Assembly (NCBI GenBank): GCA_903845115.1
Contig: CAIMWE010000111.1
Coordinates: 1 to 53,492, forward strand
Reading direction: 5' to 3'
From: an uncultured Acidobacteriota bacterium
GTDB lineage: Bacteria; Acidobacteriota; Thermoanaerobaculia; UBA5066
DNA length: 53,492 nucleotides
Below the pieces are notes generated by a model. The model searched no databases and was not told the origin of the DNA. It was given only the letters and a program-made list of their open reading frames with translations. This document shows, one piece after another, positions 30,790 through 40,381 of the stretch. Every line of letters starts with the position of its first letter. Within the stretch, counting starts at the first letter, position 1. The position numbers were made by a program, and so were the translations under genes.

Positions 30790-33552
30790 CTAGCGCCGGT
30801 ACCGTATCCGCCAGACGCCGCGGCCGAACGTGCCGGCCAGGAGGTACCCGGTCTTCCGGTTGAGGTCGAGGCCGGTGACGGCGACGAGCGGCATTTTTCC
30901 GCGCGCCGACCTCCAGGTTCCGCCTCCGTCCCGCGTCTCGAAGACGCCGAGGTCGGTTCCTGCGAAGAGCCTTCTTTCGTCTTCGGGGTCCTGGGCCAGA
31001 GCCGAGACGGGGACGTCCAGCCCGTTCTCTCCGGTGAGGTTCCCGCTGGCGTCGTCCCACGTCTCGCCCCGGTCACGGCTCCGGAAGACCCGTCCGGCGT
31101 TCCCGTTGCCCCCGTGCGACCGGTCGGTCGACGTCGCGTCGTAGCCGCTGAAGGCGATGACGACCCGGTCCACGTCGCGGGCCGAGGGGACGATGGCGCT
31201 CACCCACCGGTTCGGAAGGAAGTTGCCGGTCAGGTCCGTCACGCGCCCCTTCTTCGTGTCGAAGAGGTAGACGTGGCCGGTGCTGGTCCCGGCCCAGACG
31301 TACCGCGGGTTCTTCGGCGAGACGGCGAGGGCCGTGACCTGTCCGTCGGTCGGGTTGACGTTGAGCCGCTCGGCCCAGTGGTCGCCCCGGTCGGTGGAGC
31401 GATAGACGCCGGTCAGGCTCCCGACGTAGACGGTGCTCGTCTTCACCGGGTCGATGTCGAAGATGACGACGAAGGGGAAGCCGTCGCCGAGGCCGATCGA
31501 TCCGTCGAACAGCTTCTTCCACCCTTTCGCGGACGGGTTTCCCCCGTGGTCGTGCCGCGCCAGCGCGTATTGCCAGCCGACGTAGACGTGCCGCGGCGCC
31601 TTCGGGTCCCACCGGGCCACCGTCCCGTCGCTCTCGTGCCAGTCCCAGGACTGCCACGCCTCGCCATCCCAGACCGCGGTCGCGTTGTCCTGCGTCCCGA
31701 CGATCACCCGGTCGGGGTCGGTCGGGTGGGAGCCGAGCTGAAAGACCTGCAGCGTGGCGACGTTCCCGTTGAGGGGCTTCCAGTGGTAGTCGTGAAGCGA
31801 GTCGGTCCCGTCCCCGGTGACGGAGCAGACCGCAAGGCCCCCGTCGTTGGCGATGTAGAGGAGGCGGTTCTTCCAGTCGAACGCCGCGGCGTGGGTGTCG
31901 GGGTGGGTCCCCTTCTCCGCCGCCTGCTGCGCGCACCTGTAGAGCGGCAGCCCACCGACCGGCTTCTTGTCAGGGTCCAGCTCGTAGGCGAGGCAGACGG
32001 GGGTCGTGTCGACCCAGGAGGCGCCGCCGTCGAGCGAGCGGAAGACGGTCCCGGTCCAGGGGACCTCGAGGAGGCGCGTGGGGGCCGCTACCGGGTCCGG
32101 CCAGAGGCCCGTGTAGTTCGCGTTCCCGGCCACGACCACGTCGTCCGGGTTCTCCGGGTTCACGTCGACGGTATTGTCGTAGAGGGCGTTCTCCGAACCG
32201 CCCGGGGCCGGGTCGCAGTAGTGCGGGACGCCGCTCCGGAGGAGGTCGCCCAGCCACTTCCAGGTCTGCCCGCCGTCGGTGGACTTGAAAAGGAGCGCCA
32301 CCGGGACGGTGAGGTCGGCCGACGAGTCGAAGACCCCGTCGCCGTCGGCGTCGAGCTGGAGGAGGGCGCCGTAGCTCGCGTAGAGGACGGTCGTCCGCCA
32401 GTCCGAGGTGACCCTCCCTCCCGCCTGCCCCAGCCCGAGCTCGATCCGGTTGAACTCGGGGACCCTCCGCGCCCGCTTCAGGACGGGATAGGCGGTGAAG
32501 GTCCCGGTCTCGTTCACGTAAGTCCCGAAGCTGGTCACCGGGGCCGGGAAGGCGCCGCCACTCGCCTCCCCCGCCCCGGGGTTCTTCTGCGGCGTCGCGA
32601 GCGTCCAGCTCTCGCCCCCGTCGGTCGTCCGGTAGATCCCCCCGGAGCGCTCGACGGCGAAGAGGACCTTCGGATCGGCCGCGAAGAGCGCGAGGTCGAC
32701 GAAACCGTACCCGGAGGCGAGGTACGGGTCGTAGGCCGCGTAGTCGTTCGCTCGGTAATCGACCGCCGTCTTCAGCCGGCGCCACGTCGCGCCGCCGTCC
32801 GTCGACCTGAAGATCCCCGGCTCAGCAGCGGAGGGGGGCGCCTCGAACGCGTCGACCCGGTCCTGGAGCACGTCCGCGGTCGTCACCCACAGCGTCTTCG
32901 GGTCCTTCGGGTGGACCTCGAGGCCGCTCACGGCGAGGTAGCGGAAGTCCCACTCCTTTCCGCTCGCCGGGAGCGCCCCCCAGGTGGCTCCCCCGTCGGT
33001 CGACCGGAAGACGCCCATCCCCCAGATGCTCGTCTTCGAGTGAGGCTCCCCCGAGCCGGCGTAGACGATCGACGGGTCCGACGGGGCGAAGCGAATCACC
33101 TTGATCGCCAGCGAGGGGAGGCCGTCGCCGACGGCCTTCCAGCTCGCGCCGGAGTCGGTGGAGCGCCAGATCCCTCCCTGGGCCGCCCCCATCAGGAGGG
33201 TCCCCTGCCGCGCCGGATCGAGGGCGATCGCGAGCGCCCGGCCGCCGTAGTCGGACGGACCGCCCCCCGACCACGTGGCGCCGCGGATCGGGTCGGGGCC
33301 GATCGGCTCCCAGGGGACGTCGGCCGCTTCCTGGGCTGGCGCGGCCGCGAGCGCCCGCCGCTCGGCCGTTCGCCGGAGACTCTCGACCGGGAGGCGCCCC
33401 GTCGGGCCGGTCCTCTGCTGCAGGATCCAGGTTGCCCGCCCGTCCTTGTCCTCCCGGGGCGCGGGGCGTGTCTGCTCCCCGACACCTCGTGCGGAGAAGG
33501 AGACGCCCAGGGACGAGGTGACGAGGAGAACTGTCAACAGGGGGACTTTCAT
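30790..33552 (-). CDS. secreted BNR/sortilin-type beta-propeller protein
   Basis: 920 residues with a signal peptide (MKVPLLTVLLVTSSLGVSFS). At least seven Asp-box-like repeats of the form (F/Y)-R-S-T-D-G-G-x-(S/T)-W are spread through the protein: IWRSTDSGASW, VFRSTDGGATW, IFRSTDGGATW, IYRTTDGGESW, LFKSTDGGQTW, VFRSLDGGASW, VYRSTDRGDHW and a late VFRSRDRGETW. This is the VPS10/WD40-like glycosyl-hydrolase superfamily, probably two stacked propellers. Despite the name, sialidase residues are not evident, so binding rather than hydrolysis is possible. GGAGGAG precedes ATG 33552. Common in Acidobacteriota-like secretomes; function uncertain. Confidence 0.85.
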   Translation of the reverse strand: MKVPLLTVLLVTSSLGVSFSARGVGEQTRPAPREDKDGRATWILQQRTGPTGRLPVESLRRTAERRALAAAPAQEAADVPWEPIGPDPIRGATWSGGGPSDYGGRALAIALDPARQGTLLMGAAQGGIWRSTDSGASWKAVGDGLPSLAIKVIRFAPSDPSIVYAGSGEPHSKTSIWGMGVFRSTDGGATWGALPASGKEWDFRYLAVSGLEVHPKDPKTLWVTTADVLQDRVDAFEAPPSAAEPGIFRSTDGGATWRRLKTAVDYRANDYAAYDPYLASGYGFVDLALFAADPKVLFAVERSGGIYRTTDGGESWTLATPQKNPGAGEASGGAFPAPVTSFGTYVNETGTFTAYPVLKRARRVPEFNRIELGLGQAGGRVTSDWRTTVLYASYGALLQLDADGDGVFDSSADLTVPVALLFKSTDGGQTWKWLGDLLRSGVPHYCDPAPGGSENALYDNTVDVNPENPDDVVVAGNANYTGLWPDPVAAPTRLLEVPWTGTVFRSLDGGASWVDTTPVCLAYELDPDKKPVGGLPLYRCAQQAAEKGTHPDTHAAAFDWKNRLLYIANDGGLAVCSVTGDGTDSLHDYHWKPLNGNVATLQVFQLGSHPTDPDRVIVGTQDNATAVWDGEAWQSWDWHESDGTVARWDPKAPRHVYVGWQYALARHDHGGNPSAKGWKKLFDGSIGLGDGFPFVVIFDIDPVKTSTVYVGSLTGVYRSTDRGDHWAERLNVNPTDGQVTALAVSPKNPRYVWAGTSTGHVYLFDTKKGRVTDLTGNFLPNRWVSAIVPSARDVDRVVIAFSGYDATSTDRSHGGNGNAGRVFRSRDRGETWDDASGNLTGENGLDVPVSALAQDPEDERRLFAGTDLGVFETRDGGGTWRSARGKMPLVAVTGLDLNRKTGYLLAGTFGRGVWRIRYRR

Positions 33553-33746
33553 GTGGCTCCTCCTTCCGGTCGTCGGCGCCGAGCAGGCTCACGCTCCCAG
33601 AGAGCGTCCTTCCCGCGGCCAGTTCTGCTCGGCCCTACGTACGCCGAATCTTATTCGAGCTTCCGCCCTTGCGCTTCGCTCGGGTTGGTTTGACCTCCTT
33701 CCCACGGGTGCTCCCCCCGCTGGCGGTGGCTCGTGCTGAGCATACG

Positions 33747-33770
33747 AAAAAAGGGGGGCCGAAGCCCCCC
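33747..33770 (-). terminator. Rho-independent terminator of the TonB receptor gene
   Basis: On the minus strand GGGGGGC-TTCG-GCCCCCC is followed at once by TTTTTT: a seven-pair GC stem closed by a UUCG tetraloop and a six-T tract, 26 bp beyond the receptor's stop. It is the only textbook intrinsic terminator in the window. The 194 bp on to the propeller gene carry no other feature I can name. Confidence 0.93.
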
Positions 33771-33795
33771 ATTCCCAGGACGTTGCCGGAATTCG

Positions 33796-36700
33796 CTAGA
33801 ACGAAAGGCGCGCGCCGAGCTTGAGCTGGTAGCGCGAGCGGAGGTCCGCCGTGCTGTACTGCTTGTTGTCGGCAATCGAGGCCGCGGAGACCGTGTAGAT
33901 CGGCTTGCCGGTGGCCGCGTCGACGCCGCCATAAGAAACGGCGGTGAAGGTCTGGTTCGGCACGTAGCGGATGAGGCCCGAGTTGCTGTCGATCAGGTTG
34001 AAGAGGTTCAGGACGTCGAAGGTGAGCTGGACGTCGACCACCTTGATCGGCAGGGTGATGTCGTAGTGGAAGTCGAGCGAGTGGATCCAGGGGGCGTCGG
34101 ACGAGTTCCGATCCACCACCCGGCCCCGGTACTTGTCGAGGCCTGCCCTCGAGATGAAGTCGTTCCACTCCGCTTCGGTCGGAGCCGCTCCCGAGGACCC
34201 CGCCTTCCAGACGACGTCGCTGTAGGCGTAGGGGACGAAGAGGAGGTCGTTGCTCGTGCCGCCGTCCTTGTTCGCGTCGCCGCCCATCAGGATCGAGTAG
34301 GGCTGCCCCGACTGGGCGGTCCAGATGAAGGCGACGTTGTGGTTCAGGGGCCCGGTCTTGAAGGCCTGCGACACGACGGCCTGGAAGCGGTTCGGGACTT
34401 CGTAGAGCGAGCGGGTGAGCTGCTCGGTGTAGATGTTGCCGTTGGTCGTCTCGAACTGCCAGTTCGAGTAGGCGACGCTGGAGGTGGCATCGAACGCGGT
34501 CTTGGACTTCATGTAGGCGTAGGACCCGCTGAAGTAGAGGCCGAAGGGGAAGCGCTTCTCCAGCTGGACGATCAGGTTCTGCTGCTCGCCCCTGGAGGTG
34601 TTGGTGAGGTAGGTGACGTCGGAGAACGAGGCGCTGGAGTTCTTGTAGATCGGTCCGCCCCAGGGGGTGGTCGTTCCGGACTCGACCTTGTTCTTGTTGT
34701 AGTACATGACGTCTTCGAGGGTCTTGGTGAACATGAACTCGACCGTCCCGCGGATCCCGAACGGGAGCTCGCGGTCATAGGCCAGGTTGGACCGGAGGAT
34801 CTGGGGAAACTTGAAGTTGGGGTCGACGGTGTCGACGGAGATGGCGGACGTCCCGGGGGCGAAGTTCTTGGGAGGGTTGTTCGGGTCCCCGTTGAACGGG
34901 ACGTTCGTGGAGCTCAGGCCCGTGATCTCGATCCCGGTGCCGCCGTAGGCGTTCGAGATCCAGACGAACGGCGTGCGGCCGGCGAAGACGCCGACGCCGC
35001 CGCGCACCTGGTCCTTGCCCGAGGCGCTCGGGGCCCAGTTGAAGCCGAGGCGGGGGGAGATCATGAGATTGTTGTTTGGCACGGTGCTCGTGTCGATCCC
35101 GAACGTGTTGTAGACGAGCGGGTTGAAGGACGGGTTGTCCGTGAGGCGCGGCAGGTCGGCCCGGATGCCGAAATTCACCGACAGCCGGTCGCTCACCCGC
35201 CACTGGTCGCCCGCGTAGAGGCCCCACTGCTGCGCGCCGAACTGGGTCGCCCGGTACGGGTCGGCCCCGTTGGCGAACTTGACCTGGTACCGGGTGGCGA
35301 TCGGGTTCGCGACGTCGAACTGGGCGACCGAGTTGAAGAAGTAGGTCCCGGTGATGTCCTGGATGAAGAGGTTCTTGAAGCGGAAGAACTCGTTGTGGGT
35401 CCCGACGGTGATCGTGTGGTTCCCCTGGACGAGGGTGAAGTCGTCCGTGACCTCGAGGACCTTCTGGTCCAGCGAGTTCCCTCCGGAGGAGCGTTCGGTC
35501 CCGGCCAGCAGGGTGAAGGCCCCGCTTCCGGTACAGGCCGAGTTCTGGTTGTTCGAGCCGCAGATGTAGACCGTCGGGAAGTTCGTCGGCACGACGCGGT
35601 TGTCCTTGATCGTCTGGTAGCCGACCCGGCCCTGGTTGAACGCGTCGGCGCCGAAGACGCTGTTGACCTGCACGACTCCCGAGTTCGTCTTGTCGGTGAT
35701 CGTGTACCCGCCCCCCTCGAACGTGTACGTGCTCGAGTTCCGCGACCCGTAGACGTCCTGAAGGGCGTTGACGTAGTTGTACCGGGCCGTGATGTTGGTG
35801 GAAGCCGACGCGTTGAAGTCGAGGCGTCCGAACAGCAGGTCGCTGTTCGTCCGGACGTTGTAGTCGCCGAGCCCGCCCGGGTTGTAGCCCCACCTGTTGA
35901 TCAGGGCCTGCTGGAACTGGGCGGCGAGGGCCGGGTTGTTATAGGTGTTGCTCGTCGAGCCGTCCGCCGACCCGCTGGTCGGCGTCGACAGCCTGTTCCC
36001 CTCGGCGGCGCCGAAGAAGAAGAGCTGGTCCTTCAGGATCGGGCCCCCGATGCGGGCGCCGTACTGGTCCGACTTGAAGGTGGCGTACGGCTTGTCGAGG
36101 GCGTCCCCAGAGACCTGCGGGACCTTGCTGCTGATGTATTTCTCGTTGCGCGTCGAGCCGTAGACCGACCCGTGGAAGTCGTTCGACCCGCTGCGGGTGA
36201 TGGCGTTGATGGCGCCGCCCGTGAATCCCCCCTGTTTGACGTCGTAAGGGGAGACGACGACCTGGAGCTCCTGGATGGCGTCGAGGGAGATCGGCTGCGT
36301 GTCGGTCTGGCCGCCCGGGGTGCCGGTGGGGGCTAGCCCGAACAGGTCGTTGTTGACCGCGCCGTCGATCTGGATCGTGTTGTACCGGTTGTTCTTCCCG
36401 CCGACTGAGATGCTGGTCTGCGTCGAATCGCTCGCCGACACGTTGACGTAGGGGTTTGTCTTCGCGAAGTCCTGGAACTGCCGGCGGATCGTCGGCAGGA
36501 CCTTGATCTCGGCCTCGGGCACCGCCGAGCCGGACCCCATCCGGTCCGGGCTGATCAGCGGCATCGCCTCACCCGTCACCTCGACGGACTGCGCCACGCC
36601 TTCGAGGTCCAGCTCGAAGGCCAGGGACCGCCTGTCTCCAAGACGGATTTCGATGTCCTTCTGGGTCTGGGTCTTGAAGCCCGGGATCTTGGCGGACACG

Positions 36701-36957
36701 GTGTACGGGGTACCGACCCGGATGTTCATGATCGTGAAGCGCCCGCTCGCCCCCGTGATCGCGGTGTAGTGTGTGCCGGTGGGGATGTGGACGGCCTCCA
36801 CCGCGACGCCGGGGAGGGGGCTCTTGTCCGATCTCATCGTCACGAGCCCCTGCAGGGCACCGCTGGTCTCCTGGCCCAGGGCGACGGTCGAGGTCCCGAG
36901 GGCGCAGAGGACGGCCAGGGCGGTCAGAGCACCAAGCAACTTCGGTCGATGTCGCAT
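33796..36957 (-). CDS. Oar-like TonB-dependent outer-membrane receptor
   Basis: 1,053 residues. Signal peptide MRHRPKLLGALTALAVLCAL, cleaved near VALGQET. A carboxypeptidase-regulatory-like domain follows (about 25-110: GLVTMRSDKSPLPGVAVEA, GRFTIMNIRVGTPYTV), then the plug (ISVGGKNNRYNTIQIDGAVN, VSPYDVKQGGFTGGAINAIT) and a beta-barrel ending LKLGARLSF with terminal Phe, the outer-membrane insertion signal. Oar-like receptors take up or move large ligands such as peptides or polysaccharides with TonB/ExbBD energy. ATG 36957 is preferred over the one 15 bp upstream because GGGAG lies eight bases before it. Followed by a strong terminator, so it is a single-gene unit. Confidence 0.93.
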   Translation of the reverse strand: MRHRPKLLGALTALAVLCALGTSTVALGQETSGALQGLVTMRSDKSPLPGVAVEAVHIPTGTHYTAITGASGRFTIMNIRVGTPYTVSAKIPGFKTQTQKDIEIRLGDRRSLAFELDLEGVAQSVEVTGEAMPLISPDRMGSGSAVPEAEIKVLPTIRRQFQDFAKTNPYVNVSASDSTQTSISVGGKNNRYNTIQIDGAVNNDLFGLAPTGTPGGQTDTQPISLDAIQELQVVVSPYDVKQGGFTGGAINAITRSGSNDFHGSVYGSTRNEKYISSKVPQVSGDALDKPYATFKSDQYGARIGGPILKDQLFFFGAAEGNRLSTPTSGSADGSTSNTYNNPALAAQFQQALINRWGYNPGGLGDYNVRTNSDLLFGRLDFNASASTNITARYNYVNALQDVYGSRNSSTYTFEGGGYTITDKTNSGVVQVNSVFGADAFNQGRVGYQTIKDNRVVPTNFPTVYICGSNNQNSACTGSGAFTLLAGTERSSGGNSLDQKVLEVTDDFTLVQGNHTITVGTHNEFFRFKNLFIQDITGTYFFNSVAQFDVANPIATRYQVKFANGADPYRATQFGAQQWGLYAGDQWRVSDRLSVNFGIRADLPRLTDNPSFNPLVYNTFGIDTSTVPNNNLMISPRLGFNWAPSASGKDQVRGGVGVFAGRTPFVWISNAYGGTGIEITGLSSTNVPFNGDPNNPPKNFAPGTSAISVDTVDPNFKFPQILRSNLAYDRELPFGIRGTVEFMFTKTLEDVMYYNKNKVESGTTTPWGGPIYKNSSASFSDVTYLTNTSRGEQQNLIVQLEKRFPFGLYFSGSYAYMKSKTAFDATSSVAYSNWQFETTNGNIYTEQLTRSLYEVPNRFQAVVSQAFKTGPLNHNVAFIWTAQSGQPYSILMGGDANKDGGTSNDLLFVPYAYSDVVWKAGSSGAAPTEAEWNDFISRAGLDKYRGRVVDRNSSDAPWIHSLDFHYDITLPIKVVDVQLTFDVLNLFNLIDSNSGLIRYVPNQTFTAVSYGGVDAATGKPIYTVSAASIADNKQYSTADLRSRYQLKLGARLSF

Positions 36958-36980
36958 ACTCACTTCTCCCATCGAAAAAA

Positions 36981-37011
36981 ATTATCCCGGATCGCCCGGG
37001 TTAGGTCGCAA
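36981..37011 (-). promoter_or_regulatory. candidate sigma70-type promoter of the TonB receptor
   Basis: On the minus strand TTGCGA (37011-37006) and GATAAT (36986-36981) are separated by 19 bases, 24 bp before the start codon. The -10 matches five of six consensus bases, the -35 four of six; the spacer is two bases long. An A/T-rich run follows the -10, unusual in this GC-rich DNA. It overlaps the end of the cupin gene. Confidence 0.4.
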
Positions 37012-37537
37012 CCCCCGGATTCTCGTTCGTTCCAGTGAAATCCGCATGAACCGTTCGTATCATTCCCTGCCACGACCGTTCCAGGTCCCGGGCAGCCTCC
37101 TCCCCCTCCGCCGGGGCCCATTCCGCCAGGTCCTCGGGGGGCGGAGAGACGTACGGGCCGGCCTTCACCTCGAAGAAGACCGTCCCGGATTCCAGGGAGA
37201 CGAAGGAGTGCCAGACCCCGGCCCGGACATCGGCCAGGAACGGGCCGGGAGCCGGTTTCAGGATTTCCGTCCGCGTGACCGCCCCGCTCTCGTCGAAGAG
37301 CAGCAGCCCGAGCGCCCCCGAGACCACGACCACCGTCTCGTCCCTCGGCGCCGACCTGTGACGGTGCGGGCGGATGTAGGAGCCGGGCTCGACCGCGTTC
37401 AGGAGGCGGTGGACGGGGTCGGCCATCTCGTGGACGTTCCGGTTCGCCCGGAGCCGGGGCCGCCGGCGCGCCTCCTCGGACAGCGCCGCCAGGTCCGCTC
37501 CCAGCAGGATCGAAGCCCGGCCCTGGACTCCCGCCAC
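37001..37537 (-). CDS. WbuC-like cupin-fold protein
   Basis: 178 residues. Cupin metal-site pattern IRPHRHRSAPRDETVVVVSG with the later ADVRAGVWHSFVSLESGTVF; NRNVHEMADPVHRLLNA upstream and FFEVKAGPYVSPPPEDLAEW at the end are typical of the WbuC family, seen in polysaccharide clusters but also as single genes. Role unknown; a metal-bound sugar isomerase or binding protein is possible. The GTG at 37537 overlaps the TAG of the upstream gene by one base (TAGTG) and has GGAGG four bases before it, so the two are coupled. Confidence 0.8.
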   Translation of the reverse strand: MAGVQGRASILLGADLAALSEEARRRPRLRANRNVHEMADPVHRLLNAVEPGSYIRPHRHRSAPRDETVVVVSGALGLLLFDESGAVTRTEILKPAPGPFLADVRAGVWHSFVSLESGTVFFEVKAGPYVSPPPEDLAEWAPAEGEEAARDLERSWQGMIRTVHADFTGTNENPGVAT

Positions 37538-40299
37538 TAGACCTCCGGCTGGCCCGGGGAACGCTTCTTCAGGAGGAGGGGGCGCGCGGCGTCCGTGACC
37601 GCCCCGATCTTCCCGGCGTGCCCGGCCTGCTTCCGGATGTCGTCGTCGCTGACGATCTCGACGTCGAGGAGTCCCTCGAGCCGGAGCCCGGTCCGGAGGA
37701 AGTTCGCCTCGGCCAAACAGAGGCTCCACCCTTCCAGCCACAGGTCGAGGTCGTGGCGCATCTCGGGTGTGCCCCGGAAATGGACAAGGAGGTCGATGTC
37801 CGCGTCAGGGCCCGCGGTCCCGTTCTTCGTGCTCCCGAAGACGTAGATCCCCCGGATCCCGAAGCGGTCCGCGTCGGCCTCCGCCGCGACGCGCTCGGCC
37901 ATCCTGAGACGCCACCGGGCATGGTCGTCGCCCTGGGCCTCCAGCGTCCGCCTCCGGGCGTCGTGTCCCGGCCGGTCCGCGAGCTCTCCGGGGGGGCCGA
38001 ACACGGCCGCGGCCTCCTCCTGCTCGGCGTTGAGGAGCAGCCGCAGGACCTGCCCGCCCGTCGCCGCCGGGACGTCGATGGCGCGGATCACGCCTTCGAG
38101 GTCCGCGAATTCCGGGACGAGCGAGGCGAGGAGGTCCGGGGCGTTCCGCAGGAACCCCTCGTTGAAGACGTTTCCCTCCTCGTCGGGAAAGAGCGGGAGG
38201 TAGCGGATCGACGCCTCCACGAGGTCCTGGAAGAAGTGGGTCCCGAACGAGAGGTCCGGGACGTAGTTCCCCTTCTTTCGCGCGACCTCGACGAGGGCGG
38301 CGGTGTTGTTGATGTCCGAGTAGGTCACGTTCACGCCGAGCCTGATGTCCCCTCGGCTCCCCCACCGGCCAGGGCCGATCAGGATGAACTTCCGCTTCGG
38401 CAGCACCTTGTTGAGGCGGCTCACCGCCCGGCCGACGCGCCGGAGGGCCTCCGCGTCCGGAAGGGCCGCGTACCGGTCCGGGTCGACGTAGACGACGTGG
38501 GTCAGGTCCGGGACTCTCCCGTTGGAGACGTACTTGTGGGCCGAGAAGAGGATCCGCTCCGGAGGCAGGTCCCGCGGGACCGGGACCGGGATCGCGTCGT
38601 CGGAGAAGCTCTGCGGCCGGCACTGGAGGAGGTAGAGCTCCTTGCCGTCCGAGGCGAACTCGATGTCGACCGGACAGCCCATCTTCTCGCGCAGGACGCG
38701 CAGGATCGTCTTCATCTGCTGGAGGAACGGCGTCCCGCTCACGAGCCCGTCGAAGGTGACGATCAGCTGGCCGGAGTTCTCCATGAGGTCGAGGAGCAGC
38801 GGGCGGTGAATCCCGTCCTGGTCGCAGACCGATACGATCTGACGGAACCCGGGGATGTCCGGGCCGCATTCCTTCAGGAGGTCGGAGGCGGCGACCGTCT
38901 CGAACTTCCTCGACTCCAGGTTGATGACGTCGAGGTACCGCGGCGCGTAGCGGATCACCTCTTCCTTGGTGACGTTCACGCGCAGCCCCGGCTGGCCGGG
39001 AGCCATGAGAACGGGGTAGTCGTCCCCGACGCGGTCCACGGCGCGGGTGCCGAGCCCAGGGACGAGCCGGACCAGGCCGTCCTCCCGGCGGATCCGCGGC
39101 GACCAGCGGAATTCGTTGTTCGAGAAGGCGACGCCGGCCCAGGAGGGAAAGAAGTACTTGCCGACCTTCGTCCCGACGACCTCCTGGATGAGGATTCCCA
39201 TCTCCTCGTGGACGTCGAGCAGCCCCTTCTCGGACCGGTACTCGATCGGGTCGGGGCCGAAGACCGAGGCGTAGACCTCGGCGATGGCGTCCATCACGGC
39301 GAGGAGGCGCTCGCGCTTCGTCCCCTGGTTCGCCAGGAAGAGGCTCTTGTACTTCCCGGAGAACGCGGAGCCGAGCCGGTCCTCGAGGAGGCTCGAGCTG
39401 CGCACGATGATGGGGCGCTCCTCGAAGTCGTCCATGGCGAGGGAGAGCCCCCGCACGATCTCCGGCGAGAAGTGGGAGCTCTTGAAGACCTGGACGAGGT
39501 GGGGATACTCCTCGCGGACCTGGTCGATCTGCAGGTACTTCCGGTTGTAGACGTCCTCCAGGTTGTTGTACTGGAGGAAGTCGAGGACGCCGTCCGAGGT
39601 GACGTACCAGGTCTTCGGCGTCCTGATCGTCCCGAGCTCCTGCGCGACCTCCGGCGAGCGCCGCAGGATCCGGGCCGCCAGGAACAGCCCCGCCCCCTTC
39701 CCGCCCAGCTTCCCGTGGCTGGAGGGCGGGCTGATCACGTGCCGGACGAGGTCGTAGAAGTCGCCGACCGCGATCGCGTTCTTGGCGACGTCGATGAAGT
39801 CGAGCTCCTCGGTCAGGAACCGGCGGACCAGGGAGACCCGGAGGCCGACCTGGATCCCGCGCGACAGCTCGCGGTCGTCGATCGCCATGTCCTCGTACCG
39901 CTCGAGGAACTGGGTGATCTCCGACAGCGAGGTCCCCTGGTTCTCCACCGCCTCGACCAGGAACCCCGACTTGTCGTCCTTGATCCACTTCTGGACGTTC
40001 CGGAGGATCTCGTCCGGGGTCATGTGCTCCCGGGCGATCTGGAAGATCTGGTCGGTCATCCGGAGCAGCTCGGGACCCTTCTTCGTCTCCGACGGGAGGT
40101 TCTCGCTCTCTTCCCCCGTCCGGCGGCTCGGCGAGAAGAACTGGAGGAGGTCCTGGGCCTCCCGGACTCCGCTCCAGGAGAGGTAGTTGATGAGGCGGCG
40201 CGCGATCCTGACGAGGAGGTGCTGGTCGATCTTCCGGAGGAAGCCGATGATGACGTCCAGCTCGCGCCGCTCCTGGACCGCGGCCGCGTCGGTCCTCAT
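37537..40299 (-). CDS. PEP/pyruvate-binding-domain protein fused to a C-terminal nucleotidyltransferase
   Basis: 920 residues. About residues 195-620 are the ATP-binding half of PEP synthase/pyruvate phosphate dikinase (GGKGAGLFLAARIL, PIIVRSSSLLEDRLG, SAFSGKYKSLFLANQG, then CPVDIEFASDGKELYLLQCRPQS). The swivelling phospho-histidine domain and the PEP-binding barrel are absent, so it is not a full PEP synthase. A middle region with FILIGPGRWGSRGDIRLGV is conserved in this class. From about 810 the chain becomes a minimal nucleotidyltransferase: GIYVFGSTKNGTAGPDADID, with Phe821 starting the G-S motif and the D-A-D metal pair intact. It may phosphorylate or nucleotidylate a protein or small molecule. 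Upstream 80 bp to glutamate dehydrogenase; no ribosome binding site at ATG 40299. Confidence 0.75.
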   Translation of the reverse strand: MRTDAAAVQERRELDVIIGFLRKIDQHLLVRIARRLINYLSWSGVREAQDLLQFFSPSRRTGEESENLPSETKKGPELLRMTDQIFQIAREHMTPDEILRNVQKWIKDDKSGFLVEAVENQGTSLSEITQFLERYEDMAIDDRELSRGIQVGLRVSLVRRFLTEELDFIDVAKNAIAVGDFYDLVRHVISPPSSHGKLGGKGAGLFLAARILRRSPEVAQELGTIRTPKTWYVTSDGVLDFLQYNNLEDVYNRKYLQIDQVREEYPHLVQVFKSSHFSPEIVRGLSLAMDDFEERPIIVRSSSLLEDRLGSAFSGKYKSLFLANQGTKRERLLAVMDAIAEVYASVFGPDPIEYRSEKGLLDVHEEMGILIQEVVGTKVGKYFFPSWAGVAFSNNEFRWSPRIRREDGLVRLVPGLGTRAVDRVGDDYPVLMAPGQPGLRVNVTKEEVIRYAPRYLDVINLESRKFETVAASDLLKECGPDIPGFRQIVSVCDQDGIHRPLLLDLMENSGQLIVTFDGLVSGTPFLQQMKTILRVLREKMGCPVDIEFASDGKELYLLQCRPQSFSDDAIPVPVPRDLPPERILFSAHKYVSNGRVPDLTHVVYVDPDRYAALPDAEALRRVGRAVSRLNKVLPKRKFILIGPGRWGSRGDIRLGVNVTYSDINNTAALVEVARKKGNYVPDLSFGTHFFQDLVEASIRYLPLFPDEEGNVFNEGFLRNAPDLLASLVPEFADLEGVIRAIDVPAATGGQVLRLLLNAEQEEAAAVFGPPGELADRPGHDARRRTLEAQGDDHARWRLRMAERVAAEADADRFGIRGIYVFGSTKNGTAGPDADIDLLVHFRGTPEMRHDLDLWLEGWSLCLAEANFLRTGLRLEGLLDVEIVSDDDIRKQAGHAGKIGAVTDAARPLLLKKRSPGQPEV

Positions 40300-40381
40300 C
40301 GCGGGGCCCCGGAGGACGTTCCCTCGCGGACCTCCCAGGCCCGCGAGAGAACTCCTGTCGACGAGTCTCGCTCCAGAACGC

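Noticed and set aside
29863-33693. 1,276-codon open frame on the plus strand
   Set aside because: It is antisense to the acyl-CoA dehydrogenase and propeller genes, Arg/Gly/Val/Asp-rich without motifs; a known artefact of high-GC codon use.
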